Positions 35,837 through 49,289 of a stretch of 64,000 nucleotides of DNA are shown one piece after another. The DNA comes from Bacillus sp. FJAT-44742 (GTDB lineage Bacteria > Bacillota > Bacilli > Bacillales > Marinococcaceae). Positions within the stretch are counted from its first letter, which is position 1. Each line of letters begins with the position of its first letter. Position numbers and translations under genes: made by a program. Under the pieces are notes generated by a model that was not told the origin of the DNA, ran no database searches, and saw only the letters and a program-made list of their open reading frames with translations. The stretch is from contig NZ_KZ454936.1 in the NCBI RefSeq assembly GCF_002797315.1, positions 3,171,645 to 3,235,644 on the forward strand. The letters are read 5' to 3'.

Positions 35837-35862
35837 GCTTGTTACTCCTTTCTTTGTCATCC

Positions 35863-36042
35863 TTACCGAAGACTAAAGATAAATCGAATGGTTTCAAAAA
35901 AAGGCAGCGGCACCATAGCTATTTGGACGACCATATACAGGCCAATGACTCCAAACGGTACAGTTAAGAGAAGCGGCTTTTTGAAATAAATGGTTCCTAC
36001 AATACAGAGCAAGGTTATTGTCAATAAGAGAATGAGCATCAT
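35863..36042 (-). CDS. 59-residue hydrophobic membrane protein
   Basis: A short ORF starting MMLILLLTITLLCIVGTIYF and ending FETIRFIFSLR. It has two predicted membrane helices with a short KKP turn. AAAGGGG lies 7 bp before the ATG pair, and the gene is followed 26 bp later by the zinc-ribbon membrane gene, so both are probably cotranscribed and may work together. No family is recognised. Confidence 0.7.
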   Translation of the reverse strand: MMLILLLTITLLCIVGTIYFKKPLLLTVPFGVIGLYMVVQIAMVPLPFFETIRFIFSLR

Positions 36043-36365
36043 GATGACCCCTTTCTTTTTTTCATTAATCTGGTAAAAACTGAATACTTGCTCAGCTTAA
36101 CGACTGCCATAAAAGTTCACTCGCCTCATTATCCTCCCCTCTAGTGTATCTGGGAGGTTATTATTCCACTATGCTGTGAAGACCTGTCTTTCAATAAATG
36201 TATGCGTTTTCAAAATATCGATTCGAAAACCTTTTATTCTTCTTTTCTCTATGTTTCTACCTATCTTTCTATGTTACTCATTATTTCAAATTTTCTGATT
36301 CTTAGCAACAGGTTTTTTAAATTATTTTAAAAAAATTCTTTTAATAATGAAAATTAAAATAAATA

Positions 36366-36392
36366 GGACCCTGGATATGTTTACCAGAGTCC
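36366..36392 (-). terminator. Distal spoIIQ terminator
   Basis: GGACTCTGG and CCAGGGTCC pair with one mismatch on the minus strand; T/A-rich sequence follows. Confidence 0.55.
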
Positions 36393-36402
36393 TTAATAGA
36401 GA

Positions 36403-36446
36403 GGGGAGAACGGAGGTGTTACACCTTTACCTTCTTCCCTTTTTTA
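36403..36446. terminator. Hairpin after spoIIQ
   Basis: GGGAGAA pairs with TTCTTCCC around an inner AGGTGT/ACACCT stem. T6 follows on the plus strand; on the minus strand it lies just after the spoIIQ stop codon. The rest of 36043-36460 shows no gene. Confidence 0.55.
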
Positions 36447-36460
36447 TTGGTTCAATTAAA

Positions 36461-37336
36461 TTATTCTACGTCTTCTTCGTTTTCTTCAGGCTGTTCTTCT
36501 TCCTCGTCTTGAGTGTCATCCTCTTGAGGAAGCATTTCTTCTAAGTCTTCATCGCCTTGATCTTCTGTGTCAGCTTCTTCTTCTTTTGGCTCTTCTTTTG
36601 GCTCTTCTTCCTTCTCATCAGCATTTACGATTTCACTCATTGGCTGGTGAAGCATATCAACTGGATTTAATGCTTCTCCATTGCTTCGCACTTCAAAATG
36701 AGCGTGTACGCCAGCGTCAGTGTTATAAAGGTTACGGCCGGCCATTCCAAGAACGTCGCCTTGGGATACAGAATCGCCTTCTTCAACTTCAAGCTTTTCA
36801 AGACTGTTGTAAGATGTAACCAATCCATCTTCATGCTCAAGCTCGACAATATGGCCAAGCAGAGAATCTTTTTCTGCTTTTACCACTTCACCGCTTGCAG
36901 CAGCTGTTACTTCAAAAGTTTCATTGTCTTCTCTCGCTACATCGATTCCCTTGTTGTGGTAGTACATATTATTGTAATATACGAGTGCAGCTTGCTGTTC
37001 TTCTGTGGATGCTTCATGGTCGTAGTAATAGCCAATAATCTCTACACTATCTTCATCACTAACAGGCATTTGTAGATTCTCAGTCTCTAAAGCTACTTCA
37101 ACTGCATCTTCTTCATTTTGAGACTCTTCGCCCCACTCTAAATCATCTGGCGGCAATGGTTCTTCTGCCTGGTCGGTCCCTGTTCCTTGAATGAAAAAGA
37201 ACGAACCTAGTAAAATCGCACATGCACTTAGATAGACTGCAGGCCATACCCACGATTTTTTCATTGCGTCACGCAGCTTTGATGCCCTGGATTGAGATTC
37301 ACGGGCAGCAGTGTGCTGTTTGTCTTCTTCTCTCAT
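36461..37336 (-). CDS. spoIIQ: Stage II sporulation protein SpoIIQ
   Basis: Forespore membrane protein that pairs with SpoIIIAH to form the channel between forespore and mother cell. 291 residues: basic N-terminus, one membrane helix (about 30-50), then an M23/LytM-like domain (about 125-235). The domain is degenerate: the HxGxD His is in register with Asn (NKGID, a His sits one residue earlier), and the Y-x-HL His is Ser (YNSL), while HAHFE is kept. An inactive LytM fold is normal for Bacillus SpoIIQ. The C-terminal 55 residues are almost entirely Glu/Asp with a few Lys, Pro and Gln, longer and more acidic than in B. subtilis. Confidence 0.93.
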   Translation of the reverse strand: MREEDKQHTAARESQSRASKLRDAMKKSWVWPAVYLSACAILLGSFFFIQGTGTDQAEEPLPPDDLEWGEESQNEEDAVEVALETENLQMPVSDEDSVEIIGYYYDHEASTEEQQAALVYYNNMYYHNKGIDVAREDNETFEVTAAASGEVVKAEKDSLLGHIVELEHEDGLVTSYNSLEKLEVEEGDSVSQGDVLGMAGRNLYNTDAGVHAHFEVRSNGEALNPVDMLHQPMSEIVNADEKEEEPKEEPKEEEADTEDQGDEDLEEMLPQEDDTQDEEEEQPEENEEDVE

Positions 37337-37410
37337 TTGATCATCACCTCAAAAACCATTCTGATCAAAACTGAGAGAAGATATACATGAATTTGGAAAT
37401 TTTTTGTAAG

Positions 37411-37517
37411 GGTGCCTGGCACCCTTTTTGTAATAATAAGGTAAAGGCTGATAGCACAGGGCTTACAAGCTCATACTGTTTACAATTATATTACAAACCC
37501 CAGGGGTGCCAGGCACC
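37411..37517. repeat. Palindrome element F (inverted pair)
   Basis: GGTGCCTGGCACC at 37411 and GGTGCCAGGCACC at 37505, spacing 94. Inside, TTGTAATAATA faces TATATTACAAA, and TTTACA-ATTAT-ATTACA has an 11-bp period. The spoIID stop lies 8 bp beyond the right end with no separate terminator between them. Confidence 0.93.
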
Positions 37518-37524
37518 TATAAAT

Positions 37525-38574
37525 CTATGAAGCATCCTCTTCTCCGGTAACCATAGCTGTCAGGCGAGGAACGTATGGATCCACGACATCCACAGAAACT
37601 CCCTGGTAATAATGCTGAATGATGTCTTTATAACTTTTTCCTTCTTTGGCCATTCCATCGGCTCCGTATTGACTCATTCCCACGCCGTGGCCCCAGCCTT
37701 TCGTATAGACGACGACTTCATTTCCAAGCTGTTCAAAGGTAAAGTCACTGGAATCAAGCTCGAGCTTTTCCCGAACATCACGGCCATGAAAGGTTCTCTC
37801 TCCAATCACTACTTCCGACACCCGTCCTCCCTCTGTTCTCTCTACAATATCTCCAATTGCACTTTCTCCGAGCGTGATGCCAAGCTTCTGTTCAAATTCG
37901 GACTGAGTAAACCTTTTCGCATTTTCGTATCGAGGAGATTTCTGGTCCCAGGGACTTTCTACGCTTCGTAAATAAGGAATTTCATTTTCCCAGTAATCCT
38001 CAGAATTCTCAGTGTATCCGTTGCTCGTTGAAAAAAAGGCAGCCGTAATCGGTTCACCTTCAAATGTAAGCACCTGGCCCGCCGTTCCTTTTACCGCTTC
38101 TTCTATTTTGTTTATTTTCCACTCATACTCGCTGCCCCATTGCTCTTTCAATTCTTCTTTACTATGGTAGACCTGATGCATGGGAGTATCCGAAACCATG
38201 GCTCCGTCCGGCAGGTTGATGTCTACAGGCTGCAGGACCTGCTGTATGATGTAAGTTCGTGCTGTAAGGGCTTGAGCCTTCAATGCCTCCATTTCGAAGC
38301 TGGCGGGCATTTCTGAGGCCACTACGCCTGTTACATAATCTTCTAAAGGAATCTCCTCAATCATTTCACTTTTGCTCCTAAAAACACTTACCTCGAGGTT
38401 ATCTGCCATATCGCTGACCTCCTCGGAACTTGTTTCTGCTTCTGTTAAGGGTGCTGTACCATCAGCTGACCCCACAGGAGCCGCGCCGCTTCCTGAAAAA
38501 GCAATGACCAGCAGAGCCGGCATCACTAATAATAAACCAGTAAAAACCAGTCCCAAGCATAACAGTTTTTTCAT
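37525..38574 (-). CDS. spoIID: Stage II sporulation protein SpoIID
   Basis: Lytic transglycosylase of the engulfment DMP complex. 349 residues from the ATG at 38574 (MKKLLCLGLVFTG), which starts a signal anchor; sequence upstream in the same frame lacks a ribosome site and looks random. Conserved SpoIID segments are visible: DYVTGVVASEMPASF with the catalytic Glu, ALTARTYI and GWGHGVGMSQYGA. Downstream of murA, as in B. subtilis, although the ywmB/C/D genes found there are absent. Confidence 0.93.
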   Translation of the reverse strand: MKKLLCLGLVFTGLLLVMPALLVIAFSGSGAAPVGSADGTAPLTEAETSSEEVSDMADNLEVSVFRSKSEMIEEIPLEDYVTGVVASEMPASFEMEALKAQALTARTYIIQQVLQPVDINLPDGAMVSDTPMHQVYHSKEELKEQWGSEYEWKINKIEEAVKGTAGQVLTFEGEPITAAFFSTSNGYTENSEDYWENEIPYLRSVESPWDQKSPRYENAKRFTQSEFEQKLGITLGESAIGDIVERTEGGRVSEVVIGERTFHGRDVREKLELDSSDFTFEQLGNEVVVYTKGWGHGVGMSQYGADGMAKEGKSYKDIIQHYYQGVSVDVVDPYVPRLTAMVTGEEDAS

Positions 38575-38766
38575 ATGAATTTCCCCCATGAGCCAAGAGT
38601 CTTCATGCAACCCAGTGTTAACTTGTCCTGCCTGTACCTTTATTCCCAGCAGGACACAACTAAATAAGCTTTTCTTTTTCTGTATCAGCTTATGAATTCT
38701 AGGTCGGGGATAGAACAAGGATAGAAGGCAAAAACATACTCATGAAAGGAAAGAGGGATCTTGAAA

Positions 38767-38806
38767 TGTTACAGGTATATTACAAACTGCTGTGGTGCCA
38801 GGCACC
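38767..38806. repeat. Half element G
   Basis: TGTTACA, TATTACA 11 bp later, 9 bp, then GGTGCCAGGCACC at 38794. Only the right half of the full element is present. The murA terminator A-tract starts 3 bp further on. Confidence 0.9.
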
Positions 38807-38807
38807 C

Positions 38808-38846
38808 TAAAAAAACGACCACTCCTTTGGTAGAGTGGTCGTTTTG
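38808..38846 (-). terminator. murA terminator
   Basis: ACGACCACTC and GAGTGGTCGT form a perfect stem followed on the minus strand by T7. Confidence 0.9.
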
Positions 38847-38852
38847 GAAGGA

Positions 38853-40178
38853 TTAGTTTACTGCTTTGTTGTTGCTGTTCATAGATACAACTTTGTCTTC
38901 TTCAATATCGCTTTCTTCAATAACTTTTACGCGCTCAATGCGGGCTCCGAGGCTTTTCAGTTTCTCGTGAAAGTTTACATAGCCTCTGTCAATGTGACGA
39001 AGCTCGGTTACGTGAGTCTCGCCCTCTGCAACAAGCCCGGCTAAAATAAGGGCTGCACCTGCACGCAGGTCTGTTGCAGATACTTCTGCTCCTTGAAGGC
39101 GTGTTGGTCCGCTGATGATCGCAGAGCGTCCTTCAATTTTAATACTGGAGTTCATACGACGGAACTCTTCTACATGCATAAAACGATTCTCAAATACTGT
39201 TTCTGTCACTACAGCTGTCCCTTTTGCCTGTGTAAGCAAAGCCATCATTTGTGCTTGCATATCAGTTGGGAAGCCAGGATGAGGCATTGTTTTCAGGTCA
39301 ACCGGGCGAAGAATATCTGAGCCAATCACACGCATTCCGTTATCGTGCTCTTCGATCTTCACTCCCATTTCTCTCATCTTTGCCACTAGTGGACGAAGAT
39401 GTTCAGTAAGAGCTCCCTCAACAAATACATCTCCGCGTGTAATAGCGGCAGCTACCATAAACGTTCCTGCTTCAATCCGGTCAGGGATAATAGTGTGCTC
39501 AGCAGCTTTTAAGCTTTCTACTCCTTCAATACGGATGCTTCCTGTACCTGCACCGCGTACCTTAGCCCCCATTGCATTTAAATAGTTGGCCAAGTCAACG
39601 ATCTCAGGCTCCTCCGCAACGTTCTCAATTACTGTTGTCCCTTCAGCAAGAGACGCAGCCATCATAATGTTTTCCGTCGCACCTACACTTGGGAAATCTA
39701 AATAAATTTTCGCACCTTGAAGTCTTCCTTTTACCTTCGCTTCAATGTAGCCCTGGCCAATTTCCACTTTGGCTCCCATTGCCTCAAATCCTTTTAGGTG
39801 CTGGTCAATCGGGCGAGAACCTATGGCACACCCTCCAGGCAGAGCAATATGCGCATGCCCTTTTCTAGCAAGCAAAGGACCCATGACTAAAAAAGATGCT
39901 CGCATTTTTCTAACATATTCAAACGGTGCGTCTGTCCCAAGAGCACCTTCAGCGTTTGCAACAAACGTATTATCCTTATATTCTACATCCATGTTTAAGT
40001 GCGCAAGCACATTTTTCATTGTGTATACATCTGCTAAGGATGGCACATCATAAATTTTGCTTGTGCCTTCTTCGGCTAATAAAGAAGCTGCAATAACAGG
40101 CAGCACTGCATTCTTGGCGCCTTCTGCTTTTACAGTACCTTTAAGCCGCTTTCCTCCGCGTACAATAATTTTATCCAA
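38853..40178 (-). CDS. murA: UDP-N-acetylglucosamine 1-carboxyvinyltransferase
   Basis: First committed step of peptidoglycan synthesis: adds enolpyruvate from PEP to UDP-GlcNAc. 441 residues with the catalytic Cys in [13 protein letters not shown] and N-terminal KLKGT-like motif [17 protein letters not shown] choose the TTG at 40178 ([12 protein letters not shown]) because GGAGGGG lies 6 bp upstream; the ATG at 40199 would overlap that ribosome site. This fits murAA of B. subtilis by position after the atp operon. Confidence 0.95.
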   Translation of the reverse strand: MDKIIVRGGKRLKGTVKAEGAKNAVLPVIAASLLAEEGTSKIYDVPSLADVYTMKNVLAHLNMDVEYKDNTFVANAEGALGTDAPFEYVRKMRASFLVMGPLLARKGHAHIALPGGCAIGSRPIDQHLKGFEAMGAKVEIGQGYIEAKVKGRLQGAKIYLDFPSVGATENIMMAASLAEGTTVIENVAEEPEIVDLANYLNAMGAKVRGAGTGSIRIEGVESLKAAEHTIIPDRIEAGTFMVAAAITRGDVFVEGALTEHLRPLVAKMREMGVKIEEHDNGMRVIGSDILRPVDLKTMPHPGFPTDMQAQMMALLTQAKGTAVVTETVFENRFMHVEEFRRMNSSIKIEGRSAIISGPTRLQGAEVSATDLRAGAALILAGLVAEGETHVTELRHIDRGYVNFHEKLKSLGARIERVKVIEESDIEEDKVVSMNSNNKAVN

Positions 40179-40901
40179 CGTATTCCCCTCCGCGTCCAAT
40201 AATGATCCTAAATCTTTAAGGCAATTCTTAGAAGTCCCGATCGAGGCATGCCCTTTTTAAAATAGTTTCCTACAATACAGTTAGACAGGAATCTCGCCTT
40301 ACTGTTATTCGTATTCAAAAAGGCACATGGGCGTGCTCTTTACGGGTAACGTTCTTAGCCCAATGTTTAGTAGTTGGTCAGTTGCATTTATAAAGTGTAA
40401 TGACGGTCCTAGATTATGTCCGTAATGACAGCTGCTTTTTTTGTTCTTTTCATTTCAAACTTGTGTAACGGATAAAGGGAATTACCAATGGCGTTGTCTC
40501 ACCTTTTTTCAAGGCATCTTCCTTTGATGATCTTCTTTCTGTAAAACCCCCACCGCTTTTCATCGCAGGCTTTCTTCACATTCTTTTTTCATTTTCTTGA
40601 TTAATACAGGAAAGTAATAAAGGAAAACTGAATCTGCAATCTTGCTGCAATTATTGGCTTTTGACCCATAGCTTCTTTACCTCTTTCATGATTTCCTGCC
40701 TAATAATGGAAATACATGCATCCATACTGCACTTACCCCTTCTGATGGTCAGCAAAACTTACAAACCTGTACGTATTCCCGATGCCTATTTCTTCTGCCG
40801 AGTTATGTCCTTATCTAAATTGTGACCTGAACATAAGAGCTCATACATGGAAGAAGTAGTCAGCACCCGCTTTTTAGAACGAATACGAGGGCTTGCTTTG
40901 G
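40179..40901. other. Gene-free region where ywmB is expected
   Basis: I find no supported ORF. B. subtilis carries ywmB between the DUF1146 gene and murAA. A 24-codon minus-strand frame near 40700-40630 with GGGGT upstream is the best remnant and is too short to trust. Confidence 0.4.
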
Positions 40902-41135
40902 TTAAAACAAATAACGAAGCATGAGTGACCAATTTAAATACTCCAGGAAAAATGCGCTCACGAGATGAGCTAGTGCGATTGTGACCAGGATCATAAGCAT
41001 CTTTGCTTTTGGACCATCTGGCTGTCGCACAAAAACATCAAATCGGAAGCATTGTATGCTCCACCAAACAACCACCAAGAAAAAGAGATTGACGACGATA
41101 TGTATGATAGCCTGTTGCCCTGCGGCATCTTCCAT
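40902..41135 (-). CDS. DUF1146 family membrane protein (YwzB-like)
   Basis: 77 residues with two membrane helices (IIHIVVNLFFLVVVWWSIQ and MLMILVTIALAHLVSAFFL) and the family's WWSIQCFRFD segment. AAGGAG lies 9 bp before the ATG. Its place between atpC and murA is the same in B. subtilis. Function unknown. Confidence 0.88.
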   Translation of the reverse strand: MEDAAGQQAIIHIVVNLFFLVVVWWSIQCFRFDVFVRQPDGPKAKMLMILVTIALAHLVSAFFLEYLNWSLMLRYLF

Positions 41136-41517
41136 AACTCAAAACTCCTTACCGTCGAACTGACAATCCGAGAAGTATCATAGGTTAAATTCTGCCATAT
41201 GAGAAGGGCCCATTTACCTATAAATTGCTTTTTTTAAAGAAAGCTTAATCTCTTTGTAATCAGCAATCCAATTTACATAATATCCTATCTCTTCTAAAGA
41301 ATCTATAGATAATTTTTGTCGTTTCACAAAATATTATCAATTGGAAATGCTTACATTACTAAAAGAATACCATATTACGCTCTACGCTTTCTTTCGCAGG
41401 AAGGAGTCCCTGTAGACTGTCTCATACATACCTTTCTAGGATTGTTAATAACTGCTCTTATATCTTCTCTTCCCGCGAGACAGAGAATAAAACAGCTTTT
41501 TTCTCCGCGAACTCAAA
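41136..41517. other. Intergenic region upstream of the DUF1146 gene
   Basis: No supported gene. A 71-codon plus-strand frame at 41316-41531 has no ribosome site or family resemblance and runs into repeat H. Confidence 0.45.
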
Positions 41518-41521
41518 GATT

Positions 41522-41597
41522 GTTACAATAATGTTACAACTAATACGGGTGCCAGGCACCACGGAAATGTTACATAATTGTTACAAATAGGTTACAG
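41522..41597. repeat. Half element H with five 11-bp-phased TGTTACA copies
   Basis: TGTTACA at 41522 and 41533, then GGTGCCAGGCACC at 41549, then TGTTACA at 41569 and 41580 and GGTTACA at 41591. Neighbouring copies within each group are exactly 11 bp apart. The atpC terminator starts 8 bp further on. Confidence 0.92.
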
Positions 41598-41604
41598 AGC
41601 AAAT

Positions 41605-41648
41605 AAAAAAACGTACCTGAACGTCTAATGTTCAGGTACGTTTTTTTA
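41605..41648. terminator. atp operon terminator
   Basis: AACGTACCTGAAC and GTTCAGGTACGTT with loop GTCTAAT, flanked by A7 and T7: a strong, symmetric terminator directly after atpC. Confidence 0.93.
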
Positions 41649-41649
41649 T

Positions 41650-42069
<420 letters not shown>

Positions 42070-42085
42070 TTAACAGCATCCGGGC

Positions 42086-44398
<2,313 letters not shown>

Positions 44399-44443
44399 TC
44401 ACCACCTTCTTGCTGGGCTGGTCATCCAAACAACATTCTCAAA

Positions 44444-47022
<2,579 letters not shown>

Positions 47023-47102
47023 TCATTACAAAAGGAATGGCGAAGCTTCTTAGAGAATATAACTCCGCCATTGGGTTCTGACATCAATCATCAAGATGCT
47101 TG

Positions 47103-48128
<1,026 letters not shown>

Positions 48129-48199
48129 TCACCTCTTTCCCTGTAATTTGCTGTTGCCTAGAGCATTCTTGTTCTTAGTGCTTGGCCCTTTTTCACCGC

Positions 48200-48577
48200 T
48201 TACTGCTTTGATAAGCGTCTGATTTGCAATAAGGCATGGACAAGAATCAAAATATAAGGTGTCATCAAACCGACAACAAGTCCAACAATGTGGAATGTGT
48301 CAGGATAACGTATTGCTAAGAGTGCAAGCAAACCTGCAAGCGCCAGGCGCGAGACTGTTCCTATTGTAAAAAACTTCTTCCCCTTGTCGATTGCTTCATT
48401 AAGCTTCGTTATCTTACGGTACATGCTCCAAAGCATGTACAAGCTGAATAAAGCTCCTAAACTCAGGCTAAGAAAAAGCGTCTCATAAGGAGTGAATCCC
48501 CAGCCAAGCACATATAATGCGGTCAGATAGAGGGTGTACTGAGTGTACTGTTTGATCATTAGGCTAAAATCTTTCAT
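48200..48577 (-). CDS. atpI: ATP synthase accessory protein AtpI
   Basis: 125 residues with four membrane helices. AtpI helps assemble the c-ring in some bacteria and, with AtpZ, has been linked to Mg/Ca uptake in an alkaliphilic Bacillus. Overlaps atpZ by 4 bp. Confidence 0.88.
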   Translation of the reverse strand: MKDFSLMIKQYTQYTLYLTALYVLGWGFTPYETLFLSLSLGALFSLYMLWSMYRKITKLNEAIDKGKKFFTIGTVSRLALAGLLALLAIRYPDTFHIVGLVVGLMTPYILILVHALLQIRRLSKQ

Positions 48578-48807
48578 TCATCATCGTCTCCCAGGTAATG
48601 CCCGAGCAGACGGACTAGTCCGTACACTCCTGCCCCAAGACCGCCAAGGATGCCTAACACTAAAAAGAGAGGCTCTGTGCCCAACAAGCCATCAAGCCAC
48701 CTTCCTCCGAAAATTCCAACGAGGAGAGGCCCTACAAGATAAGATAAGACAGAACTCATCAGCGCGATGGCCCGAAAGTCTTGTGGAGGTTTCTTTTGAT
48801 TGCTCAT
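48574..48807 (-). CDS. atpZ: ATP synthase accessory protein AtpZ (AtpQ family)
   Basis: 77 residues: hydrophilic N-terminus (SNQKKPPQDFRAIALMSS), two membrane helices in a hairpin (LVGPLLVGIFGGRWLDGLLG) and an acidic end DDDE. Start at 48807 with GGGGG 4-8 bp upstream; sequence further up in the frame is not protein-like. atpZ before atpI is common in alkaliphilic Bacillus and is absent from the B. subtilis operon. Confidence 0.85.
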   Translation of the reverse strand: MSNQKKPPQDFRAIALMSSVLSYLVGPLLVGIFGGRWLDGLLGTEPLFLVLGILGGLGAGVYGLVRLLGHYLGDDDE

Positions 48808-49021
48808 GCCAGCCCCCATACACGGTAATATAGGTGAAAAAGCACCTTCCTGCTTGTGCACAATCCTACAAAGTCGAAGGACACACCTGTTTCCAGGCTT
48901 TTGCATAATACAGGCACTTTAAGAATTTACCTTGCGGGTAGAACTGATTTTCATTCCACATAATGCTTCATTGAACCAGCTAAAGAGATTTGTATGTAAA
49001 CCCTCTCATATACCCTTAGTC

Positions 49022-49050
49022 ATCGTACAATAGGGAAAAACATCTGTCAA
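49022..49050 (-). promoter_or_regulatory. Promoter of the atp operon
   Basis: Perfect TTGACA, 17-bp spacer, TACGAT on the minus strand, giving a leader of about 200 nt before atpZ. Confidence 0.75.
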
Positions 49051-49141
49051 TGTCGTTAAATAAGAAAAAAACTGTTAAATCAAGGGTTTCCCCAATTTTA
49101 TTTAATGTGTCAATTGCGTGACATTTTTCACAATAATTTTT

Positions 49142-49247
49142 GGTGCCTGGCACCTCTGTCGTTTTGTAATATTTGACATCCTGTTATCCTTTTTTGACAG
49201 GATTATTTGTATTTTTATATTACATTACCGGTGAGGTGCCAGGCACC
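49142..49247. repeat. Palindrome element I: nested inverted repeat
   Basis: GGTGCCTGGCACC at 49142 and GGTGCCAGGCACC at 49235, spacing 93. Inside, TTGTAATAT pairs with ATATTACAT and ATCCTGT pairs with ACAGGAT, so the whole 106 bp folds as one long hairpin. The next terminator begins 5 bp away; the atp promoter lies 90 bp to the other side. Confidence 0.93.
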
Positions 49248-49250
49248 CTG

Positions 49251-49289
49251 CAAAAAAAGCCGGAGGTCTTCTGGAGACCTCCGGCCATC
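49251..49289 (-). terminator. Terminator of the Vpr-like protease gene
   Basis: GGCCGGAGGTCTCC pairs with its complement around a short loop; T7 follows on the minus strand. Confidence 0.9.

Noticed and set aside
41316-41531. 71-codon plus-strand ORF between atpC and the DUF1146 gene
   Set aside because: No ribosome site, no family resemblance, and its 3' end lies in repeat H.
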